Assembly (NCBI GenBank): GCA_019240405.1
Contig: JAFAYL010000029.1
Location: 1 to 64,000 of the forward strand
DNA length: 64,000 bases
Direction: 5' to 3'
From: Acidobacteriaceae bacterium
GTDB lineage: Bacteria > Acidobacteriota > Terriglobia > Bryobacterales > Bryobacteraceae
Shown in pieces: positions 8,767-18,102 of this stretch; the first letter of the stretch is position 1; every line of letters starts with the position of its first letter. The notes under the pieces were generated by a model, which worked only from the letters and a program-made list of their open reading frames with translations, was not told the DNA's origin and made no database searches. Both the position numbers and the translations under genes were made by a program.

Positions 8767-10194
8767 TCAGCGACGGCGGCCAAGTTTGTACGGATTCGGC
8801 CTCGGGCGTTCGCTTTCTGGTTGTTTCAGAGCTAGAGCCGGCAGGTCAGAAGGCGTGCTCGCGACCGTTTGAGTTTTCAAGCGGACGGGAGCAGCCGGAC
8901 TTTCCGTTCGCCCTGCATCAGGTGACGCTTCAGCCTTCTCTATTAGCGGCCGCGCCGCGTTCACCAGCGATGTAGCAAGGCCTGCAACCATCGGCAAGTA
9001 GAAGTCGTAAGCAATGGCGTCGAAAAAGAAATGAATCGTGAGCGCAATGGAGCTGAGCAGCATGCACAACGCCATGCTTTGCACGTTATTTAGCTTCAAT
9101 CGTTGCGCAGTCCGATGAAGCCTCAACAGTTCGCCGATCGTAACTGCGAACACCGCGAATATCAACGCAAAGCCGACCAGGCCAGTTTCACTCGAGATTT
9201 GCGTATACGAGTTGTGACTTGCGAGCCAGTCCTGTTTTTCTCCTCGTTCTTTGGATAACTCGGCGGCGGCTGGAATAAAGACGCCCATTCCGACTCCCGT
9301 CACGGGGTGAGCGAACGTGAGCTCGATGCTTTGCTCGAGTTTGTGCTTCCGGCTGGCAGCCGATTCTTCAGCCGACAACACCTCGGCAGATGTATCGCTC
9401 GAACCGAAAATCGTCTTGTAGCGCTCGATCTGGCTCTTCTCGGCGGCAACAAATCCGATAAGCAGCGCAACCCCCGCAAGCGACAGAATCTTGAACTTGT
9501 TTGCGAACGAAACCTTCAGCAGCGCGATGGTAACGATTACAGCTACGATAATGAGCCCGGCGCGCGAAGCCGTCTTCACGGCTAAGGCAAGCGAAAGCAA
9601 GGCAATCACTGCAAGTGGAATCTTGTATAGAATCTTTGCGCGCGAAATGAGCAAGAAAAGGAATGGCAAGCCAAAGGCGATGTGAAAGGCCACCTCATTC
9701 GCGTTACCGAGACTTCCGAATGAGGTTACCCGGTCTCGATAGTAGTGATTCGTTGCCGTCAGCAGCAAGGCAGAAACCGCTGCTCCGTATCCCATGGCCG
9801 AAAATGCTTTTTCGGAATGCTCAAACGTAGTGGTCAGACCAACAATGATGAAGAAAGCGGATACCGACTTGAGCCAAACGTTCAGGAATTCATGGAGACT
9901 CTCGGACTTCCAACTGCTGAAAGGGAGAATTACTATCGCCCAAAGAGTGAACGCAAGCAGCAGCATCCCGGCCGGCGTTCTTGCGGCTCGCAAGATTCCG
10001 CCCTTGAAGAGAACTATTAACAAAGCAACCGCGGACAAGATCAGCATCAGATAGATATTTGGAATACCGATCAGCATGGTTGCTTCGAATACACGCGAGT
10101 ACAGCATGAACAAATAAATGGAAAGCAACACGGCAGCGCCGCCTTTTTTGCGTGTGCTGGAAACGTTCTTGAAGTCGCCTGGTCTTACATCCAC
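8767..10194 (-). CDS. O-antigen ligase / Wzy-type polysaccharide polymerase
   Basis: Polytopic inner-membrane protein of 475 residues in the Wzy_C / O-antigen ligase superfamily, expected to polymerise or transfer undecaprenyl-linked glycan at the periplasmic face. About a dozen hydrophobic helices are visible, with a long periplasmic loop containing the typical motif HPVTGVGMGVF and ASHNSY. The C-terminal 60 residues are proline- and alanine-rich and probably disordered. I start it at GTG 10194, because a good AGGAG (10205-10209) sits 10 nt upstream and because the longer in-frame reading would overlap the preceding glycosyltransferase by over 200 nt. It is the third gene of asnB-GT4-wzy-GT2/MT. 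Confidence 0.85.
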   Translation of the reverse strand: MDVRPGDFKNVSSTRKKGGAAVLLSIYLFMLYSRVFEATMLIGIPNIYLMLILSAVALLIVLFKGGILRAARTPAGMLLLAFTLWAIVILPFSSWKSESLHEFLNVWLKSVSAFFIIVGLTTTFEHSEKAFSAMGYGAAVSALLLTATNHYYRDRVTSFGSLGNANEVAFHIAFGLPFLFLLISRAKILYKIPLAVIALLSLALAVKTASRAGLIIVAVIVTIALLKVSFANKFKILSLAGVALLIGFVAAEKSQIERYKTIFGSSDTSAEVLSAEESAASRKHKLEQSIELTFAHPVTGVGMGVFIPAAAELSKERGEKQDWLASHNSYTQISSETGLVGFALIFAVFAVTIGELLRLHRTAQRLKLNNVQSMALCMLLSSIALTIHFFFDAIAYDFYLPMVAGLATSLVNAARPLIEKAEASPDAGRTESPAAPVRLKTQTVASTPSDLPALALKQPESERPRPNPYKLGRRR

Positions 10195-10204
10195 GTCGAG
10201 AAGT

Positions 10205-10209
10205 CTCCT
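10205..10209 (-). promoter_or_regulatory. Ribosome binding site that sets the GTG start of the Wzy-like gene
   Basis: On the minus strand AGGAG ends 10 nt before GTG 10194 and overlaps the stop codon of the upstream glycosyltransferase (10208-10210). This indicates translational coupling and rules against the longer reading that begins at 10422. Confidence 0.6.
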
Positions 10210-11443
10210 AATTCGGGCGCGGACCGGATTTGAGAGCCACTTCAAACTCGCGTGTGACTGCATCCCATGAGAACCGGCTCGAAACAAAATTCCAGGCGCG
10301 ATCCGCCGTGCGGCTCCGCAGCTCGGCGTCGGCCAGAAGATCCAGGCAGCAGCGGGCAAAGCTCTCCGGCTCATCCGCAATTGCGAGATGCCGTCCGTTT
10401 TCAACCGGGAGACCTTCGGCACCGATCGAAGTGGACACTACCGGCAGCTTGGCTGCCATTGCCTCAAAGATCTTCAGCCGCGTTCCGCCCGCGACACGCA
10501 GCGGAACGACAGCAACCGTGCTCGCCCAAAGATAGGGCCTGATATCGGAAACAGTGCCGCTGACTCCGATTCCAGAATCGCGCGCTGCGAGAATCCGCAC
10601 GGCCGAACTTGGACGCCGGCCGGCAATCATGAACCGGACGTTCGGCCGCTCCTTTCGAATGCGCCGCAGAATCTCGCCTGCAAAAAACTGCACAGCGTCG
10701 ATATTTGGAAGCCAGTCCATGGAGCCCGTAAAGATCAGATCGGAAGCAATCGATTTTCCATTCAGTCCCGGTTCGCTCGATCGCGCAATGAGAGGCCGGC
10801 GAGGAGCGAAGTACTGAAGATCCACCCCGGTCTCAACACAAGTGATACCGTCCACTCCAAACAGACTGCGCATGTTCTCCCGATCGCTTTCCGAGACAAC
10901 AACTACGCGTCCCGCGCGGCGGCAAACGGCCATTTCAAATGCACGCATTCGTTGTGCTTGCATTTTGAAATAAGCTCGCTTGGCAGGATTCTTTGCTTGC
11001 TCGAAGTGACGCTGCCAGATGACTGACTCCACATTGTGCTGGAAGAGCACGGAGCGGCTAATATCCGGAAGGTTAGAGGCGGGAAATAAGAAATCACAAA
11101 CCAAACTGTCAAACCGCTGTTCATCCAGCAGCTTCTGGATCTGGCGCTTCATTGCTACCGACGCATAGCGTTTTACAGCTACGGGCATAGGCGAAACTAG
11201 CCCTTCGCAGAGCTGCCCTACAAATCGGAGGGAGCGGTGCGGAGGAACAGAATTAGGGACTGCATAAGCGCATGAGCAGTATTCGGAACTTCTCTCGATT
11301 CCTTCCGGGTTCTTGCCGTCGTCGAATGCAACGTAGTGAATCTCATGCCTTTTGTGCAGGCACTTTAACATCTCGAGCGTGCGAATTTGCCCGCCCCGAT
11401 TCGTCGGATGAAGGAAATCGGACTTCACCCACAGAATCTTCAT
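10208..11443 (-). CDS. GT4 family glycosyltransferase
   Basis: Cytoplasmic GT-B glycosyltransferase, 411 residues. The N-terminal half has the MKILWVKSDFLHPTNRGGQ opening with the acceptor-site GG. The C-terminal half has the donor-site pattern GSMDWLPNIDAVQFF, then VVPLRVAGGTRLKIFEAMA with the conserved E for nucleotide-sugar binding. The sequence resembles the sugar transferases associated with exosortase/PEP-CTERM polysaccharide loci, which fits its place after asnB, but no exosortase gene is in view. Its start ATG overlaps the asnB stop (11440-11443), so the two are translationally coupled. Confidence 0.9.
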   Translation of the reverse strand: MKILWVKSDFLHPTNRGGQIRTLEMLKCLHKRHEIHYVAFDDGKNPEGIERSSEYCSCAYAVPNSVPPHRSLRFVGQLCEGLVSPMPVAVKRYASVAMKRQIQKLLDEQRFDSLVCDFLFPASNLPDISRSVLFQHNVESVIWQRHFEQAKNPAKRAYFKMQAQRMRAFEMAVCRRAGRVVVVSESDRENMRSLFGVDGITCVETGVDLQYFAPRRPLIARSSEPGLNGKSIASDLIFTGSMDWLPNIDAVQFFAGEILRRIRKERPNVRFMIAGRRPSSAVRILAARDSGIGVSGTVSDIRPYLWASTVAVVPLRVAGGTRLKIFEAMAAKLPVVSTSIGAEGLPVENGRHLAIADEPESFARCCLDLLADAELRSRTADRAWNFVSSRFSWDAVTREFEVALKSGPRPN

Positions 11444-13392
11444 ACTTCAGTTGCGACCGGCTGACCTGCCGCTTGCGATGAAAGGACGCCTTGCTCCCAT
11501 CGCGAGCCTCGCCCCGTAATGAACAAATCGCCCCAAAGCTGGAGGTTCAGCAAGCGCCAAAGACGATCGGTGGCTTCTTCGTGCTTCGCAAGGTGCCGGT
11601 GAATGAGCAGTTCCGTCGCGCGCTTATCGAGGATGGAACCGAGTAAACCCTTCCGGTCGACAAGAGCATCGTAAATTGGCTTGGCCGCAGGATCGAGCAA
11701 CCATTGCCGAAGCGGCGTTGGGAATCCCATTTTCTTGCGATGGACAATTTCTGCGGGCAAGAGATCCGCAGCCGCGCGTTTCAAAATGTATTTTTGCGTT
11801 TTCCCGCGGATTTTGAGCGCATCTGGAATAGTTGTCGAAAATTCGACAAGCGTGTGATCGAGAAACGGCACCCGGCTCTCAATTGAGGCCGCCATGCTCA
11901 TCCGGTCCTGCTTCATCAGAAGTTGCACCAAATATGTCTTCTGATCTGCATAGAGCATGCGAGAGAGTAACGAGCACCCATCGCGTTCCTTCCAATAACG
12001 GAGATAGTTGCCGTAAACCGCGTTGGGTTTGGATTTAAGAAATTGGTTCTGTTCTTTTCGCGAGAATGCGCAATAGAAATTATCGAGTAGAAGCGATTCC
12101 AGGTTCGTCTCGCGGCCAAGAAACGTATGCCGCAGCTTGCGCCGTAACGATGAGTTCAGCAGTGGAGTAGCCTCGAGGTGGGCATGGAGGCCTTCCCTGA
12201 TAAATGCCGGGGTGAGGCCGTAAACCTTCGCTCCTCGAAAGTTGATCAGGTTCCAGCGATAACGTTCATACCCGCCAAAAATCTCATCGCTTCCTTCGCC
12301 GGTCAGAACCACCTTCACATGCGCCGCTGCAAGCCGGGAAACAAAATAAAGCGAAACACTCGACGGCCAGGCGATCGGTTCGTCCTCGTGCCAGATCAGG
12401 CGGGGAAGCTCATTGAAGAACTGGTCCATGCCAATCGTCACGTCCCGGTGCTCGGTGCCGATTGCGCGCGCTACCTCAGCGGCGTACCCCAGCTCTGTAA
12501 ATTCACGTTCTCTATACCCAACCGAAAACGTTTGAACCGGTCGGTTTGTGAGCCGGTTTGTCAGTGCCGCGATCGCACTCGAATCGATACCTCCGCTGAG
12601 AAACATGCCCAGCGGGACGTCGCTCATCAGCCGTAAGCGCACGGATTCTTCCAACCTCAGGCGCGTCTCCGCAATAAGAGCTTGTTCCGACGTATTTGTG
12701 CGCGAAGGTCGGGGAACATCCCAATACTGGCACTCTTCGAGCTTCGGCTTGGCACGACTCACATCAAGCAACACGTAATGACCCGGCATGAGTTTCCGAA
12801 TACCCTGAAACAGGGTGCGCTCATCGCTGATGTAGCCGAAACCGAGATATTCCGGAAGGACCTCAGCTTCGAGACCGGCGTGAATCGAAGGGTGCATAAG
12901 CAGCGCCTTGATCTCAGATGCGAACGCAAAGATACGGCCGTCCCAGTAGTAATAGAAGGGCTTAATTCCTAAACGATCGCGAACTGCGAATAACCGCCGC
13001 TTCTCGCAGTCCCAAATGGCATATGCAAACATCCCGCGGAACAGATCCACCGATGCTGCCCCGAATTCCTCATACGCGTGAACGATCGTTTCGGTATCGC
13101 AACGGCTTCTGTAACGATGACCTGCTTGTTCAAGCGTCGGCCGAATCTCAGCGTGGTTGAAGATCTCGCCATTGAAAATAATCCAGTGAGAGCCGCTTTC
13201 ATTGGCCATAGGCTGGTGGCCGCCCCCCAGATCAACAATGCTGAGCCGCCGGTGCCCGAGATGCGCATGCGCGTCGTGATAATAGCCGTAATCGTCGGGT
13301 CCGCGATGCGCGATGGAATCTGTCATGCGCTGGAGAATGCGCTCGGAATCTGACGAAGGCGCGGCAGACACGTATCCCGCAATGCCACACAT
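11440..13392 (-). CDS. asnB: Asparagine synthetase (glutamine-hydrolysing)
   Basis: Class II glutamine amidotransferase fused to an asparagine synthetase domain, 650 residues. Cys2 in MCGIAGYV is the glutaminase nucleophile; SHWIIFNGEIFNHAEIR and RCDTETIVHAYEE follow in the N-terminal domain (1 to about 210). The synthetase domain has the PP-loop SGGIDSSAIAAL and GEGSDEIFGGY. It converts aspartate to asparagine with ATP and glutamine. In polysaccharide loci such paralogues often amidate a uronic acid or a related carboxylate, and its position at the head of a glycan operon makes that plausible here. The C-terminal 25 residues after LQLWGDLFITG are an unconserved extension. Confidence 0.92.
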   Translation of the reverse strand: MCGIAGYVSAAPSSDSERILQRMTDSIAHRGPDDYGYYHDAHAHLGHRRLSIVDLGGGHQPMANESGSHWIIFNGEIFNHAEIRPTLEQAGHRYRSRCDTETIVHAYEEFGAASVDLFRGMFAYAIWDCEKRRLFAVRDRLGIKPFYYYWDGRIFAFASEIKALLMHPSIHAGLEAEVLPEYLGFGYISDERTLFQGIRKLMPGHYVLLDVSRAKPKLEECQYWDVPRPSRTNTSEQALIAETRLRLEESVRLRLMSDVPLGMFLSGGIDSSAIAALTNRLTNRPVQTFSVGYREREFTELGYAAEVARAIGTEHRDVTIGMDQFFNELPRLIWHEDEPIAWPSSVSLYFVSRLAAAHVKVVLTGEGSDEIFGGYERYRWNLINFRGAKVYGLTPAFIREGLHAHLEATPLLNSSLRRKLRHTFLGRETNLESLLLDNFYCAFSRKEQNQFLKSKPNAVYGNYLRYWKERDGCSLLSRMLYADQKTYLVQLLMKQDRMSMAASIESRVPFLDHTLVEFSTTIPDALKIRGKTQKYILKRAAADLLPAEIVHRKKMGFPTPLRQWLLDPAAKPIYDALVDRKGLLGSILDKRATELLIHRHLAKHEEATDRLWRLLNLQLWGDLFITGRGSRWEQGVLSSQAAGQPVATEV

Positions 13393-13473
13393 GATGGGTA
13401 CTGGAGTTAAGTCATAGCCCCGGGCAGTTCTTCTCTAGTGACCTCTTGAGATCTGCTGGGTTATTTAAGATAC

Positions 13474-13487
13474 GTGCCGAATGGCAC
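13474..13487. other. Short hairpin between the NRAMP gene and asnB
   Basis: GTGCC-GAAT-GGCAC forms a perfect 5-bp stem with a 4-nt loop in the 122-nt gap between two minus-strand genes. It has no U-tract on the minus strand, so it is at best a weak terminator for the NRAMP gene or a leader structure of asnB. Confidence 0.25.
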
Positions 13488-13514
13488 CGTCTTCTCTCCG
13501 CTACATTCTTGCGC

Positions 13515-14783
13515 TCAAGAAACAATACTGGTGTAAATGTAGGCGAACGTTAGCAAAATCATAACCGCTGCAGTAGCCCATGCGATCCAGTTTTGCCACG
13601 CTTTGTTCTTATAGCCGCCCATCAGCCGGGGTCGGTTCACGAGAAGCAACATGTAAACCAGCACGAAGGGCAGAAGAATGCCATTTGCGACCTGCGACCA
13701 AAGAATTACTTTGAGGAGGGGCAGCCTGGGAATGAGGACAAAAGCCGCGCCTCCGCCGACGAGCAGAGTGTAAAGCCAATAGAAGACAGGCGCTTCCGAG
13801 AAGCGCTTATCGATCCCGGACTCGAAACCCAGCCCCTCGCAAACGTTATAGGAGGTTGCCAACGGCAAAATTGCCGCCGAAAGCAGCGAGGCGTTGATGA
13901 GTCCGGCGGCAAAGAGTAGCGAGGCGAATTTTCCTGCAAACGGCCTTAGTGCCAGCGCCGCTTGGCCCACATCTTCAATGGCGGGATGATTCGAATGGTA
14001 GATCGTCGCACCGCAAGCGACAACAATGAAGAATGCAATTACATCGGTCACGATACAGCCCGTGATCACGTCAAGCCGGCAGATCGCGTAGTTCCGCCTA
14101 TCGATCCCCTTCTCTACGACAGCGGCTTGCAAATAAAACTGCATCCAGGGCGTTATGGTTGTTCCCACCAATCCGATGATCATCACCAAATAAGCCGGAT
14201 CGCTGCTCAGGGTGGGGATAAAGGTCTGTTTTAACGCGAGATCCCAGTTCGGCCTCGCGAAAAACGCGGATACTGGATAGGCGAAATAGATCAGCGAGGC
14301 GAAGACGAGAATCCGCTCGACCGGCTTGTAACGCCCGCGAACAATAAGGCTCCAAACCAAGACTGCGCCAATGGGAACGACGATGTACTTGCTGATTCCA
14401 AAAATGCCCATTCCTGAGGACAGACCCGCAAATTCGGCGATGATGTTGCCGAAGTCCGCGAAACCGAGCACGATCATTGTGAAAAACGTCGCGCGCAAGC
14501 CGAACTCTTCGCGGATTAGGTCCGAAAGTCCTTTCCCCGTAATCGCGCCCATGCGTGCCGCCATTTCTTGCACAACGATCAGCGCAATGGTCGTGGGAAT
14601 GAGCGTCCAGAGAAGTTGGTACCCAAACTTCGCCCCAGCCTGCGAGTAAGTGAGAATGCCGCCTGGATCGTTATCAACGTTCGCAGTGATAAAACCGGGC
14701 CCCAATACGGCAAAGAAGGCCGCGAGCCGCGAGCTGATAAGAAATATCAACGATCTCCTGCTGCGGATGGCGGCTTGTGTCAT
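13515..14783 (-). CDS. NRAMP/SLC11-family divalent metal transporter, non-canonical site
   Basis: Inner-membrane transporter of 422 residues with 11 predicted helices. Helix 1 carries NDPGG (38-42) where Mn/Fe NRAMPs have DPGN, so Asp39 is kept but the Asn ligand is Gly42. Helix 6 carries TPWMQF (211-216) where the canonical motif is MPHN, so the metal-binding Met is Thr and the His is Trp. As I recall it, loss of the helix-1 Asn and helix-6 Met marks the magnesium-transporting SLC11 relatives (NRMT) and other divergent clades. Mn2+/Fe2+ specificity should therefore not be assumed. No mntR/fur operator could be recognised. It is divergent from the Uma2 gene. Confidence 0.88.
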   Translation of the reverse strand: MTQAAIRSRRSLIFLISSRLAAFFAVLGPGFITANVDNDPGGILTYSQAGAKFGYQLLWTLIPTTIALIVVQEMAARMGAITGKGLSDLIREEFGLRATFFTMIVLGFADFGNIIAEFAGLSSGMGIFGISKYIVVPIGAVLVWSLIVRGRYKPVERILVFASLIYFAYPVSAFFARPNWDLALKQTFIPTLSSDPAYLVMIIGLVGTTITPWMQFYLQAAVVEKGIDRRNYAICRLDVITGCIVTDVIAFFIVVACGATIYHSNHPAIEDVGQAALALRPFAGKFASLLFAAGLINASLLSAAILPLATSYNVCEGLGFESGIDKRFSEAPVFYWLYTLLVGGGAAFVLIPRLPLLKVILWSQVANGILLPFVLVYMLLLVNRPRLMGGYKNKAWQNWIAWATAAVMILLTFAYIYTSIVS

Positions 14784-14830
14784 CTGATGTCCGGTTACAT
14801 CTCTTTTTCGGCGTAAGCTGGTTATTGACT

Positions 14831-15382
14831 ATGGCAACGCGAACCACTCTGACACTGGACCAATTCGCTGCCTTACCAGACCCGGGAGACGGGACACAGC
14901 ACGAGCTCAGTCAGGGAGAGCTAATCACATTGCCTCCACCAGGATATAGGCACGGCGCGTTGATCGTGAGGATCGCGGCAATATTGCAGAATGCCCTTAA
15001 TCGGGAAGAATACATCGTTGTGGGCGCAGATTCAGGCTTCATCTTGGATCCCAATCCGGACGCCGCCACTGTGCGCGGCGCGGATGTCGCAGTCAACCGG
15101 CGCGCCGATGTCGGAGAGGATCCCCCGGAGGGATGGTTCCCCGGAGCTCCTCTGTTGGCTGTTGAAGTTGTCTCCCCAAGCCATAGAGCTGACGACATGC
15201 AATTGAAGGTAAAGCAATATCTCGAAGCCGGCTCTCTCGAAGTATGGCTCGTTTACCCAAGTAGCCGAACCATTCACGTCTACTCCGCCGGAAGACGCGA
15301 TCCTCAAGTATTTGGAGAGCGCGACACCTTCAAGAGCGTCGTCGGACAAACCTTCCGGGTGGAAGACTTGTTCCGAATTTAG
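14831..15382 (+). CDS. Uma2-family (DUF820) PD-(D/E)xK nuclease-like protein
   Basis: A 183-residue cytoplasmic protein of the Uma2 family, a restriction-endonuclease fold that is very abundant in cyanobacteria and Acidobacteriota; its biological role is unsettled. The putative active site is in RGADVAVN (Asp), LLAVEVVSPSHR (Glu) and QLKVKQYLEAG (Lys). The start ATG 14831 is chosen over the in-frame upstream codon at 14777, because the family begins at TRTTLTLDQF and because 14777 lies inside the divergent NRAMP gene. The stop overlaps that of the convergent S9 peptidase by 4 nt. Confidence 0.88.
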   Translation: MATRTTLTLDQFAALPDPGDGTQHELSQGELITLPPPGYRHGALIVRIAAILQNALNREEYIVVGADSGFILDPNPDAATVRGADVAVNRRADVGEDPPEGWFPGAPLLAVEVVSPSHRADDMQLKVKQYLEAGSLEVWLVYPSSRTIHVYSAGRRDPQVFGERDTFKSVVGQTFRVEDLFRI

Positions 15383-17487
15383 TTCGGCGACTGCGCTGGC
15401 TTCACATCCGCTGGCGTTTTCTTCGTATATTCATTGAGCCAATCGATAACAGTCGTGTACCAGAACTGGCTATTCTGCGGCTTCAGAATCCAGTGCCCCT
15501 CGTCCGGAAATTGCACCAGCTTCGATGGAATCTTGAGCTCCTGCAAAGCAGTGAACAGTTCCTCTCCCTGCCCAGCCGGCACTCGATAATCTAACTCGCC
15601 GTGAGTGACAAGCGTGGGCGTTTTAAAGTTCTTCGCAAACGAGCTCGGCGACCATTTTTCGTAAAGCTCGCGGTTCTCCCACGGGAAACCCTGGAACTCC
15701 CATTTCGGAAACCAGAGCTCTTCGGTCGTGCCTGCCTCGCTTTCTAGATCGTAGACACCGGCATGGGAGACGAGAGCCTTGAACCGGTCTGTGTGCCCCA
15801 GAACCCAATCGATCATGTACCCGCCGTACGATCCCCCTGCTGCGACCATTCGGTCTTTATCGATGTATGGCAGATTGCCGGCATAATCCACCGTCGCCAT
15901 AATGTCGTCATACGGGCGGCCGCCCCAATCACCATTCACAGCATCGGTGAAGCTCTGCCCGTAACCAACTGAGCCGTGCGGATTGGGCATGATGACCACG
16001 TAGCCGGCGGCAGCGAATACTTGTGCATTCCAGCGATAAGTCCATACTTCCCCCCACTCGCTTTCGGGCCCTCCGTGTATTAGAAAGAGCGCGGGATACT
16101 TTACTGACGCATTAAAACCGGGGGGCTTGACCACGAAGCTCTCGACCTTTGCTCCATCCGCCCCATCCACCGAAATCGTTTCAAAAGGAGTCAACTGGTA
16201 CTGATCAAACACAGCGTCATTCAAGTGCGTCAGCGGGACACCTGAGCCGCCTTTGGACATCGCTTTATTGATCTCGATTGGTCGTGACCCGCTCTGCTCC
16301 GTGTAGATCATGATCTTTTCATCGGGTGTAAACTGCATTCCGCCCACGGTTGTGGGTCCTTGCGCAATCGTACGAATAGCCCCTCCGGCCACGGGCATCA
16401 TGAGCAGAGGACTCGTCCCGTGGTCATCGGTGGTAAAGAAAATGTTTTTTGAATCCGGCGACCAAGTGTAGTTCTCTACCCAGCGATCGAGCGAATCCGT
16501 CAACGTATTCATCTTGCCCGTTGCCAGCTCGAGCACGGCAAGACGCCACTGATCGCTCTCATAACCGCCCCGAATCTGCGTGCGATAAGCGAGATACTTT
16601 CCATCGGGCGAATAGAGCGGCCCCTGATCTGCGCCAGGATTCGTTGTTATTCGCTTCGCTTCTCCGCCAGTCGCATGAACCGTGAACAGATCAGAATTTG
16701 TACTCGTGGAGGGATCGGAATCAGTGATCGCGACATACGTTACATCCACGCTATCAGGCGAAAAGGCGTACTGCTCAGGCCCGCCCAGTGAGAACGGCGG
16801 CGTGTTCGGGTCGCCTGGGGTTAGGTCCCAAATTTTGCCACTGCCGTCAGATCTCTGAACGAGAAGATGGGTCCGCCGCTTTCCTTCGTATTGAGTCCAA
16901 TGGCGATACAGTAAAGCCGTGTAGACGCGCGCGTTCATCTTGCTCGCTGCTTCCTGATCCAGATTTGTTTTATTGCAGGCGGGATCGTACTCCACTCCCG
17001 AGGACGCGTTCGCTGGCTCACAGCCCGGATACACATCGCTTACGAACAAAATCAATTTCCCATCCGGAGAAATGGTGACGCCGTCAGCTCCTGTCGGAAC
17101 GTTGGTGACGGACTTCTGGTCGCTTCCGTTTGGAGTCATCGACCAGACCTGCTGTCCATTGCTGCGATCTGAAATGAACAATATGCGCTTGGAATCGGGC
17201 GTCCAGCGCGGCCTCGTGTTTGAGCTTCCTTCTTTCGTCAACTGTTGCGGGCCGCCGCCCTCGACAGGAACAACATAGATCTGCGTTATCTTCTTGTCAC
17301 CTGCCACGTCGATTGTCTGCGCTGTGAAAGCAACGAGTTTTCCATCCGGCGAGAGCTGCGGATCGTCAATTCGAACCAGCTTCATCATTGCGTCAAACGT
17401 GAATGGGGCTTTTGCAGGAATTTGGGGGGAGACGCTAACCACGCCTCCAAAAAACGCGCACAGCACGGCGAGTCGCATGTTTTTCAT
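15379..17487 (-). CDS. S9-family prolyl oligopeptidase / acylaminoacyl-peptidase, exported
   Basis: Serine peptidase of 702 residues. A signal peptide (MKNMRLAVLCAFFGGVVSV) is followed by a TolB-like beta-propeller (about 30-430) with repeated DGKLVAFT, SPDGKYLAY and WSPDSKNIFF blades, then an alpha/beta hydrolase domain. Catalytic Ser is in GGSYGGYM, Asp in HGELDYRVP, His in PDEGHWILKP. The class cleaves short peptides, and the export signal points to periplasmic scavenging. A Gly-rich HGGPESEW oxyanion region is present. It is monocistronic as far as I can see: divergent from the carbonic anhydrase gene with a gap of 99 nt. Confidence 0.93.
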   Translation of the reverse strand: MKNMRLAVLCAFFGGVVSVSPQIPAKAPFTFDAMMKLVRIDDPQLSPDGKLVAFTAQTIDVAGDKKITQIYVVPVEGGGPQQLTKEGSSNTRPRWTPDSKRILFISDRSNGQQVWSMTPNGSDQKSVTNVPTGADGVTISPDGKLILFVSDVYPGCEPANASSGVEYDPACNKTNLDQEAASKMNARVYTALLYRHWTQYEGKRRTHLLVQRSDGSGKIWDLTPGDPNTPPFSLGGPEQYAFSPDSVDVTYVAITDSDPSTSTNSDLFTVHATGGEAKRITTNPGADQGPLYSPDGKYLAYRTQIRGGYESDQWRLAVLELATGKMNTLTDSLDRWVENYTWSPDSKNIFFTTDDHGTSPLLMMPVAGGAIRTIAQGPTTVGGMQFTPDEKIMIYTEQSGSRPIEINKAMSKGGSGVPLTHLNDAVFDQYQLTPFETISVDGADGAKVESFVVKPPGFNASVKYPALFLIHGGPESEWGEVWTYRWNAQVFAAAGYVVIMPNPHGSVGYGQSFTDAVNGDWGGRPYDDIMATVDYAGNLPYIDKDRMVAAGGSYGGYMIDWVLGHTDRFKALVSHAGVYDLESEAGTTEELWFPKWEFQGFPWENRELYEKWSPSSFAKNFKTPTLVTHGELDYRVPAGQGEELFTALQELKIPSKLVQFPDEGHWILKPQNSQFWYTTVIDWLNEYTKKTPADVKPAQSPN

Positions 17488-17586
17488 TCTAACGGCGGAT
17501 GTTAGGATGGCTTAAGAACGACGACTGTGAGCTAGTCTGTCTACCGCGCACCGGAAGTTAGCGGTTGCGCTCATCGGTATCTCTTC

Positions 17587-18102
17587 ATGATCCAGGCTTA
17601 TCGGGGCGTAATGCCGCGCATCGCGGATTCCGCATTCGTTCATTCCAGCGCTCAAATTATAGGCGACGTGGTTATAGGTGAGCGCACAAGTGTTTGGCCA
17701 AACGTCAGTATTCGTGGTGACGTAAACTACGTGCGCGTTGGGAACGAAACCAGTATTCAAGACAACACCGTCTTGCACGTAGATCGCGACCTCTATCCCT
17801 GCATCATTGGAAATCGCGTCACCGTCGGTCATGCCGTGGTGCTGCATGGATGCGAAGTAGAAGATGGCGCGCTGATCGGAATTGGAGCGCTTGTACTGAA
17901 CGGAGCAAAGATCGGCGCTGGCGCAGTGGTCGCGGCTGGCGCTCTCGTGACGGAAGGCATGCAGGTACCGCCCCAAACCGTCGTTATGGGCAGCCCCGCT
18001 AAGATACGGCGCGAGGTGAGCGCAGAAGAAGCAGAGCGGTTTCGGAAGAACTGCGATAGCTACGTCGAAATCACGGCTGCCTACAAGGACGAGCAATCTT
18101 GA
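17587..18102 (+). CDS. Gamma-class carbonic anhydrase family protein
   Basis: Left-handed beta-helix protein of 171 residues built of hexapeptide repeats (for example IGDVVIGERTSVWPNV and IGAGAVVAAGALV). The three zinc-ligand histidines of the gamma-CA family are present in VLHVD and VGHAVVLHG, so hydration of CO2 or a related reaction is possible; E. coli YrdA and PaaY are relatives with weak or different activity. An alternative function as an acyl-CoA-linked thioesterase cannot be excluded. The stop overlaps the TTG start of hisS by 4 nt, so translation of the two is coupled. Confidence 0.9.
   Translation: MIQAYRGVMPRIADSAFVHSSAQIIGDVVIGERTSVWPNVSIRGDVNYVRVGNETSIQDNTVLHVDRDLYPCIIGNRVTVGHAVVLHGCEVEDGALIGIGALVLNGAKIGAGAVVAAGALVTEGMQVPPQTVVMGSPAKIRREVSAEEAERFRKNCDSYVEITAAYKDEQS

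Noticed and set aside
10195-10422. Longer start of the Wzy-like gene at 10422
   Set aside because: It would overlap the GT4 gene by 215 nt; an AGGAG with proper spacing supports GTG 10194.
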